A stretch of DNA of 64,000 nt from Diphasiastrum complanatum (lineage: Eukaryota > Streptophyta > Lycopodiopsida > Lycopodiales > Lycopodiaceae), in assembly GCA_029204225.1 (NCBI GenBank), contig CM055097.1:64924540-64988539 (forward strand), in the 5' to 3' direction. Position numbers and translations under genes: made by a program. The notes below the pieces were generated by a model. It did no database searches. It was given only the letters and a program-made list of their open reading frames with translations, and was not told the origin of the DNA. Positions within the stretch are counted from its first letter, which is position 1. Every line of letters starts with the position of its first letter. Shown piece after piece: positions 21,419 to 31,099 of this stretch.

Positions 21419-24003
21419 TCATCTAATTTTCTCTTCTTGTATGAACTTGCATGCTTTTCTAAACTTGTTGTATTGTGTGGACTTTGTTATATGTCGAATT
21501 TGAACTCTACGGTAAAACCACTGAAACAATTGACAAATGTAGTTTCGTTTTTCATTGGTTCCTCCATGTTATGTATTTCTATGAAATGCTGCTCGTGCTT
21601 GCCAGTGTGACTTCTCCATCCCTTGTGATGACCATACACTCAAGCTTCCATATGTATTTGCAAAAAATGTTGTATGATCTCTTAGTATGTGCTGCATATG
21701 TCAAAATCATAATGTTAGTCTTATGTTTAGATCTAAATATATATGAAAATTTGAAAGCATTTTGAAAATTTTATACTAACCATGTAATGAGTGATGTGAT
21801 CTTCTCCCCATGCTTTTGATATTGCATTAACAAACTCAACACAAGTCCTTTGGACAGCTTTCTTATCAATATCAGAGTATTTTTTTTTTCTTAAAATAGC
21901 AATCATACTATCAAGTTTTTTCCATACATCAACTTTTAGTACTCTGGTTTTGCCGTCTTTCTTGAAGTCTTGAGTGGCAGCAATATATCTGTCCAGATTG
22001 AGTGTTGAATATAAGAAGCCTTACCAGTATGATTTGATAGCAAACGGCGTGCTTTTGCTCCTCTATGTTTGGCTTAGTTGGCATGTTCCCATTCTTTCCT
22101 GAAAGCTTTTCATCTTTTTGAATTTTGACATGTCCTTTATGTACTTTTGATAAAACATCTTCTAATTGAGAGATAGCTTCCTTTGCTAATGATGCTGGCT
22201 TAGTATTCCAAGCAAAAACTATATGAAGATAAATGATCTTTTCTATTAATCTAACTTCTGCATGAAGAGTGCAAACATGCACATTTTTTAAGGGGATAGG
22301 CAGCACAGGCTTCCAGTTTGGATCTGCATATTCTCTAGTAATTCCTGTTTTCCTAGTTACATCTTTTGCCATTTTCATGCAGTACAAACAAGGGTGTTTT
22401 GATGTAGCACCGTGAGAGGCATTATACATACATTTCAATGTTTTCAAATCACCTGCTAAGTGCCATTCAACATTGAAGTCTCTAACTCCTGGAACATTGA
22501 GAAATCCTCCATCCATATGGTCCTTGATGATCCTAGGATAAGATGTCCTTGAGAATATCCATGATAATATATCATGATCCTCTTTCGGCACCTGTCCAAA
22601 GAATTAATCATACTTAGTTTACAATGTATTAATACTATTCAATGAATGTAATGTAATAATGAGGCTAGTTACTTGAAACGCTGCCAACCACCATATATCA
22701 TTTTCTGACTGGACACTGAATTTGAAATCTTCTTGGTTCTCTGTTTGGGATAGAGCACCATTCATGAGAGTTATACTAACCCTTTTCATCTTCTGCCCTT
22801 TCACAATTTCTGACTCATCTAACTTAAGTACTATGATTATTTTGCCATTCACCTTTTCATAGGTTATATCATAGAATGTGACGATGTATCTCAGCAAGTA
22901 ATTTAGATCAACAAATAAACTGTTTGATAAATTATAGAATATCGATCTTCCATCAGTTTCATACACCTCCTCAATATGAAATGGAGTTCCAGTGATCTTA
23001 CGCATACCTATGTTTAAAGTATCCCTCTCTTTCTTCAAGTGGTATGTCCTAGGGATTGGGACTTTTCTAATTTGAACTTGCTTAAAAGCTTCTCTAATTA
23101 GTTTAAATATTGTTGCATATGCTTCTCTACTAATATCTACAAAATCACAAGCACCCTGAACTATAGTCTTATCTAAAATATTTTGAATGTCCACCATCAG
23201 AGACTCTGCTATTTTACACTTTACATTTGAAATCCTATTGTTCATCACGATACACTCAGTGGATTTGCAAGTCAATATTGTACCCAATGACATTCCTAGT
23301 GAAGCATTGTCTTTAATATTCCAGGGAGCTACTAATGCAGATCTGCAAAAAAAAATAGATAGCTAACAGAATATCACCATAGCTGAAATTAAATCGAAAT
23401 GTCATTGAAAAACTTACAAAATTTAGAATATGCTTACTTGAATGCATGGATCCTTCTATTTTGATAACCTCCTTTTGAAAGCGTTTGAATATCCTTGTAA
23501 CTTTGTTGCTTTCGCTTCTTACTTTCAGCCTTCTTCTTTACCAGATCCACATCCTTCAGTAATTGTAAGTTTTCAATACGAATAGACTGTAAGACTGATT
23601 GCATTTGCTCTAGTTCTGATTTGATATTGATTGCTATCTTCTGTAATGATTCATTATTATTTTTAAGTTGTTCATTTTCTTCTAACGTCTTTTGGACATG
23701 ACAATTTCTATTTTGACAATAAGAGGATATCCGAATTAACTCACCTTCTAAAAAGTGAACTTTATTCATATACAGTTGTTTTCCATGATTTTGCAATCTT
23801 TCACAATATCCTAGTAATCCACTATGCCCATTGCATATCCATGTAACTAAATGAGTTATTGAAGAGAATGTGGGATGTGTCAAAGTGCTTGGATCTTATG
23901 GATATAATGTTCCATCTGTCCACAAATCCACGTTTTTCTTTCCTTCTGCCCTGTAACGAGAACGATCTTCAGCATATATTTGAACTCCTTTGCCTCCTCT
24001 TCT
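21419..24003 (-). pseudogene. RAG1-like DDE recombinase/transposase, decayed
   Basis: Exons (high to low): about 24,003-23,438, 23,342-22,673, 22,591-21,781, 21,691-21,419. The first two junctions keep frame with GT-AG sites (AFK|SAL and AFQ|VPK). Exon 1 has a coiled coil (EENEQLKNNNESLQK). The core matches RAG1 in order and most spacing: Asp in KLDESEI (22,816), Asp in AGDLKTL (22,448) 20 residues before CLYC (RAG1: D708, 19 residues, C727xxC730), HILRDH (RAG1: H937, H942) and Glu 20 residues after the second His in YGSLSVWSSQGME (RAG1: E962). LHAEVRLIEKI resembles the RAG1 stretch after the CxxC. Lesions: a stop near 23,900, frame breaks near 22,020-22,090, a stop just after the catalytic Glu. 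N-terminal exons beyond 24,003 are not defined. Confidence 0.72.
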
Positions 24004-24593
24004 CTGCAAAGGTGCCAAATCAACAGGGATATCCACATGTAGATGATATAATGTCATCATCAAAAAAATAATAGAGCAATCAGTTGCATCAAAGTATATG
24101 ACCAGATTCTATGAAGCAAAACAAAATACTCATCTTTGATTATATTATATACTATGTACGATCAATCCAATCCCCATGCTTGTATGCTTGATTAAAATTT
24201 GGAAATGCCGCTCATTTTTTCATTCCAATAGGTAGTTGGCACTCATATTTCCATTCTTGTGGAAGGAATGCATATGTGAACATTTTGCAATTTTTCCTGA
24301 TTTGAATTCGGGGATGGCAGTCATATTCTAGATCCAGTGAAAATATTGCCCTTTTCGTAACCAATGGAGGGAATATTTTTGAATTTAGTCAAGTTATACT
24401 GCAAACTGTTAACAGTTCTTAACTGTGACTATAGACACTATGGTTAGATCATCGGGAGTTGGGGAGGCCTTGGGAGTGGTGTGGGCAAGCAAATAAACAA
24501 TATTGTTTTATTTATCTTGATATTTTTGTATATCCTACATGGCATTTCTTAAAGGGTCTTTTTGATATTGAGAACTCCTCTAATGTGGTGTTG
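24004..24593. other. Flank of RAG1-like gene, no gene called
   Basis: The minus frame stays open a little further (HVDIPVDLAPLQ) before an optional splice acceptor at 24,004, so an upstream exon may lie here. A short palindrome (AACTGTTAACAGTT) occurs at about 24,406. I looked for a CAC-TATG/CAC-AATG type inverted end matching something left of 18.5 kb and found none. Confidence 0.35.
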
Positions 24594-25850
24594 CTACATA
24601 CTGATATTTGGATCGCGGCTTCTGCGGCTGAGGGTAGTCAGGATACTTGTGACCAGGTTCTCTGCAATTCGAACATAATGGTACGTAACCAATTGGCTTC
24701 TGTGGTTGAGGACAGTCAAGAGAAAAATGTCCCGGCTCTCCACAGTTGTAGCAGTTGCCCGAAACTGGTCTATTTGAGGTTTGAGACTTCGCTGGTCCAA
24801 CAAATTCAGGAGGATTATGTCTTCTTGGTGTGAATTTGGGTCTGCCCTGCTGGGCTGATGCTGCAGTACCCTATACATAATTAGTAGTCGCATCATTCTG
24901 AAAAATAAAAAGTACCTCCTGGGCAGGATCTTCAATGTATTTGACATTAACAATGGTGCAGTCTTCCTTGGTGTGTCCAGATGTTCCACATTTTGTACCA
25001 CATTCCTGAGTTAGAAGAAGACGCCTTTGGTCTTTTATCTGCAACTTCTGACATCTGCACTTTCAAGTCATTAAATTTTTTATTAAGGTCAGCCATATTA
25101 CTTTTCCAAAGCTTTTTCACTTTGGAAGTTGACGACTTATCCTCGACGACTTTCGTGTCATCCTTTCGTTTAGTTCGTCGTTTATTCTTTTTCTCTCCTT
25201 TGTCAGCATCTGATTTTGATGAATCGCTACTTTCAAATTCCGTGCTTGAAGAACTACTACTGGAATCAGAATCAAAATCGGCATCACTGTCACTGAAATC
25301 AGTTTTAGACTTTTGAGATTTCTTTGTTGATTGTCACTTTCACGCTAATTTTGAAGTCTCAAAATTTTCTGCACTAGCTATAACAGCTGCTAAGGAGTTC
25401 ATGTCCCCTTGCCTGCAGTATCGATCAATCTTTGGTGGTAGACTAGCCAAAAACCATTCGATTTGCATATCTATGAGGTTTTTAACCTTACGTGTATATT
25501 TACGAAGAGATTCTTTACTCTTCTTCTGAACATTGTTCAGTCGTCCAAGAATTCTAGATTTGTAACCTATCTCTTTGAACTGGTTCAGAAATGCATCTTT
25601 CAACAGGTACCAGGTTCCTACACGGCCTGGTTCTACCTGACTATACCAAATACGCGCCTGCTTTCTTAGCAGACGAAGGAAAATTCATAGTTTGTCTATG
25701 TCAGTTCCTCGTTATTCGCATTGGCTATTGACTCAAATTGTGAGACATAGCTATCTACATCATCGGAACTGGTCCCATTAAAATAATTATATTTAATTTT
25801 AGAGATAGAAGTGAAGCGTGCAGCAGGACCCTCCATCGTGCTAGACTGCA
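24594..25850 (-). pseudogene. Gypsy-like gag with three zinc knuckles
   Basis: Right to left: a retrotransposon gag core (MKDAFLNQFKEIGYKSRILG, ESLRKYTRKVKNLID, then WFLASLPPKIDRYC), an acidic Ser/Asp-rich spacer (25,200-25,320) with a basic KKNKRRTKRKDD patch, and three CCHC knuckles: CGTSGHTKEDC-type at about 24,970, CYNCGEPGHFSLDC at about 24,740, and CSNCREPGHKYPDY, whose last Cys is Tyr. No pol follows. The style suggests Ty3/gypsy; a pararetrovirus coat protein was considered and left aside. Confidence 0.7.
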
Positions 25851-26019
25851 CAAAGATAGTCATTATTCGAGTGTCAAAAAAGAAAGTATTTGCGACAGAT
25901 GAATAGGATGATTTTAAGACAGTTCTTTAGAGTAGCTTCATCTTCTTCTTGTTGCTGGATCGAATGGTTGGTTGTAACAATATTGGCTTGTTGTTGGAAT
26001 TGCTTCTTCTTCTCATTGT

Positions 26020-26590
26020 TGTACTTCAAAGTTCAGCATTCCTTGATGAGATGACTAGTCCTCTTACATCATTTATAGAATAGCTTCTATCTTTGCTGAA
26101 ATGATGAAGGCTCTGAAGTTGATGCCTCATTTGGTACAACAGACTGCTGCATGTTGCTCTTCCTCTCAGGATAATCTGATAGTGTAGATCTCTTGGATCT
26201 GAACTTCTGAATTCTTTTGGAATATAGAGCTTGAGGAGCGATATTTGCGCATAAGCGATACATCCAAAAACTTGAAAGCTCGATAAAAAAAAGGTTTGGA
26301 GCCTGTCCAAACTTCATATGGTGTTTTGTCTAAGAGACTTTTAGTAGGACATCTATTCTGAATATAAGTTGCAGTGGAAATAACTTCAGCCCAGAAGGAC
26401 TTCGGAAGTGTTGCATGTGCTAGCATGCACTTTGCCAACTAAGGTTTTATTCTTTCTCTGAACAAGACCATTCGATTGAGGCGAATAGGAGGTAAGGTAT
26501 TGTTGCTCAATGTCATTTTTAAGGCAATACTCCTTGAATTTGGTAGAGATGTATTCGTCCACGTTGTGTTGGAATTCCTGACAGGAGATA
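26020..26590 (-). pseudogene. Copia integrase fragment, separate lineage
   Basis: Minus frames read FKEYCLKNDIEQQYLTSYSP, then QSNGLVQRKNKTLV (the GVAERKN block with Glu changed to Gln), MLAHATLPKSFWAEV, CPTKSLLDKTPYEVWTGSKP and a degenerate VFG block. Frame breaks at about 26,430 and 26,280. The catalytic Glu position reads Gln, so the integrase is dead. Confidence 0.75.
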
Positions 26591-27389
26591 TGAAATGCTC
26601 TGATACTGAATCTACTAATGGGATGTCAGATGATGCACTCTATCATAGATTCCTATAATTAATCTAGATAGAGTCAAACTCTCAGCCATCAGCTACTGCT
26701 GCTAACTGAGATCTATCCTCTTCCAAGCCTTTAGATGTACACTGCCTATCTAATATTGTTTTTTGTACATTGATTGAAGCGAGCCTATGTGCAGAAAACA
26801 TAATAACAATTGAATGTGTAATGACAATGAACAAGCATAAAGCACTCACAATTATACACAAGAGGCAAGATGTGCAAATAGCATCTGTATTCTCAAATGA
26901 TCTTTGTGAGCGCTGCTTGGCATACCGGACAGTGCATTCATGCAAGAGAATCTCTATCTCTTACAAACGATTGGTGAAACTTACTAGCTTGCATGTCTAT
27001 CTCTCTCTCTCTCACCTTATTAGGCTGATCAACTCATGAACTGGTCTCGCTTGCAAGCGGACACTTACATCAACAACAACTACGCACTCTCTCACATTCA
27101 TCTTGTTTATATAGGAACAAAGAAAAGAGATTTATGCTAATCATTTGATTACAAGAATTGGTTTAAGCATGTTCTAATAGCTTCCATTTTGATGTCTCCT
27201 TCGTCTGTGGAGTTTGTTTTGCATCTGGTACTTTGCTTGATCTTCCCTATACTTGGGTCATGAAGATCTACCATTTTGTAGCCATCTTTGCAGCCATCTA
27301 TGATCGCAATCATTTATCTACAGTGCCTTGTGGTCGTGAGCGGTCCTTTTTCGGTTGTGAGGAGAGAATCATTGTGAACCGTATTCATT
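26591..27389. other. No gene recognised; possible LTR relic
   Basis: GCTCTGATACTG at about 26,600 resembles an inverted copia primer-binding site (GCTCTGATACCA), which would make the sequence to its right a minus-orientation 5' LTR for the integrase fragment. No matching LTR partner was found. A short (CT)n patch lies at 27,000-27,015. Confidence 0.3.
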
Positions 27390-27719
27390 GACTCTACGGT
27401 GGCCTTCGGTCAAGCCTTCGGTCATCCTTCGTGGACTGCCTTCGGTTTGCTTCATAGGTGACCACAAGTTTTATCTTGCGGTGTCTTGGCGGCTTCTCGT
27501 TGTGAGTCGTGGTCTTCGCTTCTTGATCGTAAGTGTTGACCTTCTGTTTCCTTCGGTTTGCTAAAGTATCGAAATGGACCATAGGTTGGAGTGTTGTGAT
27601 TTGCGGTGCACATTGCATTGTGGTTGCGGTTGATTCCTTATGTTGGTCTTCGTATGTGAGTCCTTGCGGACTTGTTGCGGTGGCCTGCATTGCACTAGCA
27701 CCAAACTTTAGATACATGG
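27390..27719. other. CCTTCGGT-rich segment fused to copia RT
   Basis: CCTTCGGT or close variants recur at about 27,403, 27,415, 27,427, 27,439 and 27,553, in a patch visibly richer in CG than its surroundings. The minus frame through it is open and continuous with the copia RT upstream, giving a nonsense fusion after SDYDPSMYLK. Origin unknown. Confidence 0.4.
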
Positions 27720-28175
27720 AAGGATCATAGTCACTAAGAGTGAATCCTAGTGAGATAAGAAAAGAATTAAGTCTCCATACCAAGATCTTGGTGCTTGCTC
27801 GATTCCATAAAGACTTTTGAAAAGCAAGCACACTTTTGATTCACCCTTGATGAATCCTTGAGGTTGTTCCATATAGATTTCCTCTTGAAGATAACCATTG
27901 AGAAATTCATTGGAAACATCTAATTGGAACCCCTTCCACTTGAAATAGGTAGCAAGAGATATAAGAGTCCTTATTGTCACCATCTTTGCCATGAGTGCAA
28001 AGGTCTCTTCATAATCAAGTCCATGGATTTGAGCAAATCCCTTGGCACAGAATCTAGCCTTGTACTTGTTGATGGTTCCATCTTGATTATACTTGATTTG
28101 AAATACCCACTTGGATCCAATGATGTGCTTGTCTGATGGAGGATCCACAAGCTTCCAAGTGTTGTTGATAATCAA
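27720..28175 (-). pseudogene. Copia reverse transcriptase N-half (element B)
   Basis: NTWKLVDPPSDKHIIGSKWV, YKARFCAKGFAQIHGLDYEE, LDVSNEFLNGYLQEEIYMEQ, SLYGIEQAPRSWYG, then a frameshift into SFLISLGFTLSDYDPSMYLK. The YVDD palm and RNase H are missing. Part of the minus-strand element extending to 30,296. Confidence 0.8.
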
Positions 28176-29327
28176 GGCTTCATGTTATTGCTTCATGGCC
28201 TCATACCACTCCTTGGTATTGAGTGCCTCTTCAACATCCTTTGGCTCTTCATGTGAGATGAAATATGCAAAGTTGGTGGAATCAAGCTGCACTTGCTTTG
28301 TCTTTGTCAACATAAGAAAGCGTCTTAGGCTCAGATATCTCTCTTGATGTCCTCTTAGAGGTGTGATAACCTGAGGAAACTCCTCCAATCTTGACCCCAA
28401 CATCTCTTGATTGTCTCCAATAGGCATGATACTTGATGGATCTTGAGGTGACTTGATCTTGGCCCCTTCAAGTGATGGATATTGATCTTCATGGAATATA
28501 ACATCTCTAATTTCAATCAATTGTGAAGTAGAGAGTACAAAGACTCTATAAGCCTTTTTGGTGGATGAATATCCAACCATGATCCCTTTGCTAGAGCATG
28601 GATCATCCTTCTTCCTTGTTTCCAAGGGAACATGTACAAAAAAAATTGTGCTAAATAATCTAAGGTGATCAACCTTAGGCTTCTTTTTGAATACGACCTC
28701 ATATGGTGTCCTTCATTTAAGAGCAAGATGTGGGAGCGTATTGCAAAGATAATTTGCACAATTTATGGCCTCTCCCCAAAAGTCTTTAGGCAAAGATATT
28801 ACCATCCTTATGGATTTTTCAAACTCACATAAGGATCTATTTTTCCTCTCGGCTGCTCCATTTTCAGATGGTGAGTAAGCACAAGAGAACTCCCTCTTTA
28901 TACCTTCTTGATCACAATAGTCATGGAATTTGTTGGAGATATACTTTCCTCCTCCATCACACCTTAAAGCCTTGATCTTGAATGAGAATTGCTTCTCAAC
29001 ATATGCTTTGAATATAAGGAAGTGATCATACACCAAATATTTAGAAGAAAGAAGATATAGCCATGTATATCTTGCGAAATCATCAATAAATGTCACAAAG
29101 CAAGTGGCTCGTCCCTTGCTTTGAGATGATGAGAAGTGCATATCTGAGTGCATCAACTCCAAAGGATGTGTGCTTTTGATGGAGGACCTTTGGTATGATT
29201 TCTTATGTGATTTTGCAATGGCACAAGCCTCACATGGCTTGATCTCCTTGGAAAGATTCTTTGGTAAGCCAATAGCCTTGGCTTCTTTGCTCATAGAAAG
29301 CATGGATTTGTAGTTGGGATGTCCCAA
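28176..29327 (-). pseudogene. Copia integrase and linker (element B)
   Basis: 28,713-29,327 is a nearly intact integrase core: GHPNYKSMLSMSKEAKAIGL, CEACAIAKSHKKSYQRSS, ELMHSDMH (first Asp), TFIDDFARYTWLYLL, LRCDGGGKYISNKF (second Asp), SENGAAERKNRSLCEF (Glu). The C-terminus and linker continue at 28,185-28,625 after frame breaks (SKGIMVGYSSTKKAYRVFVL, TNFAYFISHEEPKDVEEAL). Compared with element A this copy keeps the integrase core. Confidence 0.85.
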
Positions 29328-29329
29328 CC

Positions 29330-30296
29330 TCCTATGTCATAACTACTCCTTGGAAAGCTTTGTCACAAAAGCAATATCACAACTCTCTCTTGGATCAAGC
29401 TTGTATATGCCTCCAAATCTTGATCCATGTGCAAGGATCTCATTATTTCTCTTGATAGTACAAGTATCAATATTGAATTTCACATCAAGGCCACCATCAA
29501 GAAGTTGGCCAACATTTATGAGGTTCTTTGTGAATTCGGCACAAAGAGAACCTTGTTGAGAGAAAGACTTTAGAAGATGAGGTCTTCAAGGGAATACTCC
29601 CTATGCCTTCAATATTGCATTCTTGGTCATTTGCTGTATAGATAGTCTTCTTAACTCCTCCATAAGGCATAATAGATGTGAAGGACTCCTTGGAGCTACA
29701 CATATGTGATGATGCTCCACTATCAATGTACCAAGATCCATCCTTCTTGAAAGGTGTAGATGAAAAACTAGAGACCATAAGAGATTCCTTTCCATCACTT
29801 GCAATAGAGTCTTCTTTCTCATTTAAAATGTTGGCTTTCTTGAAGAAATTTGTAGCATAGTGACCCATCTTGCCACAAAAGAAACATTTGATATTCTTCT
29901 TCTTCTTTGAGGTAGAAGCATGAGAGGTATCAACCTCTTCTCCTTCTTGGTCTTTATCTTTTGCTTTGTCCTTGGAGTGTTGGTGTTGCTTTTTGCCTCT
30001 CCATTTGGGATTGGCAAAAAGAGCTTTGCCATAACCATTATGATTGAGTGATAACATCTCCATCCTTAATAGCTTGTTCTCATGCCTTGATTCTTCAGCT
30101 ATTAGCACTCCTTGCAAAGCCTCCAAGGTTGGTAGCTCCTCCTTGATAGCATAGGATTGGACAAGATTATCATATTCATCCTTCAAGCCATTGAGTATGA
30201 CTTGGACTAGCTCACTTTGTTTGATGGAATCTCCAATACAAGCAAGCTCCCTATGAGTATCTTTCACTCTCATAACATAATTAGTGGCACTCTCAT
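29330..30296 (-). pseudogene. Copia gag and protease (element B), 5' end lost
   Basis: Reads from ESATNYVMRVKDTHRELACI through LVQSYAIKEELPTLEALQG, a Lys-rich stretch, the knuckle CFFCGKMGHYATNF (last Cys is Phe), to protease SWYIDSGASSHMCSSKESF and TIYTANDQECNIEG. The frame 29,497-30,363 is open but its first 20 or so codons beyond 30,296 belong to the adjoining CACTA-like sequence. The 5' third of gag is absent. Confidence 0.8.
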
Positions 30297-30334
30297 CTTG
30301 CAAAACATGTCTGAATGAGGTCGTCGAAATACGA

Positions 30335-30660
30335 CAAAAACAAATTACGTCAGAATCCGACATTCCTAAGTTGTCGGCTTCCTGGACCTCAGGTCACGTT
30401 GATTGATGCCGTGTCTAACGTGGACGTCGGATTTTGATGTCCTACATGGATGTCAGGATCCGATGTCCAAAGACGTCACTTCGGATCTGACATCATTTGG
30501 GGTGGTTCTATTTCAACAGACGTCGGATTCCAACATCTTGTGTGGATGTCGGATTCCGACGTCCCAGAAAATGTCGAAATCTGACATCTATTAACAGAAC
30601 CATCCCAAAAAACGTCTGATGTGTGTCTGACATATTTTGATGTCGGATTGCGACGTCCCT
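30335..30660. repeat. CACTA subterminal palindromic repeats
   Basis: About nine copies of an imperfect palindrome around GACGTCGGATTCCGACGTC occur in both orientations (near 30,342, 30,425, 30,451, 30,475, 30,511, 30,546, 30,572, 30,612, 30,632). Subterminal repeat arrays of this kind are where CACTA transposase-associated proteins bind. They are rich in CG dinucleotides changed to CA or TG, as expected from methylation decay. Confidence 0.7.
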
Positions 30661-31099
30661 GATTAGGTTAAAAAAATAAAAAATACATAAAAAATAAAGA
30701 ATCATATAAGTGACAACGTATAAGAATAGTACTATCTAAAAATTAAAACATGAGAATCATACAATAATCGGAAGATAAGAATCATGCTATCTAAATATTG
30801 GAAGATAAGAATCGTGCTATCTAAATATTGAAAGATAAGAACCAACGTATTGGTTTTGGAAAATTGATTAATTTTATGTTATTTGTGTTTTGTACTTGTG
30901 CATATATGCAGTTTATCACAAGGAGATGAATTACATTCAGATCAGTCTAGTGATGGAGACATTACTCGAGTTAACAGGGTAAATAATAAACATGCATGCT
31001 TTCTTGTCTATAAAGACTTTGTTATTATAAGTTAAACTTTGTTATTACATGACCTCAACTATTGTGCTAAAGTGACATGTACTTCATTTTTGTTTCTCG

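Noticed and set aside
21419-24003. Assignment of the recombinase to KDZ/Zisupton elements because of the nearby Ulp1-like gene
   Set aside because: The residues seen (CxxC, HxxxxH, G-S-x-x-x-W context and their spacing) fit RAG1; no KDZ CxC-type motif is visible.
24436-24442. CACTATG heptamer, like Transib/ProtoRAG terminal repeats
   Set aside because: It points the wrong way for a right-hand terminus of the RAG1-like element, and no partner was found left of 18.5 kb.
24594-25850. Endogenous caulimovirid coat protein
   Set aside because: Zinc knuckles and an acidic spacer are compatible, but there is no movement protein, protease or RT of that kind, and the gag core reads as a retrotransposon gag.
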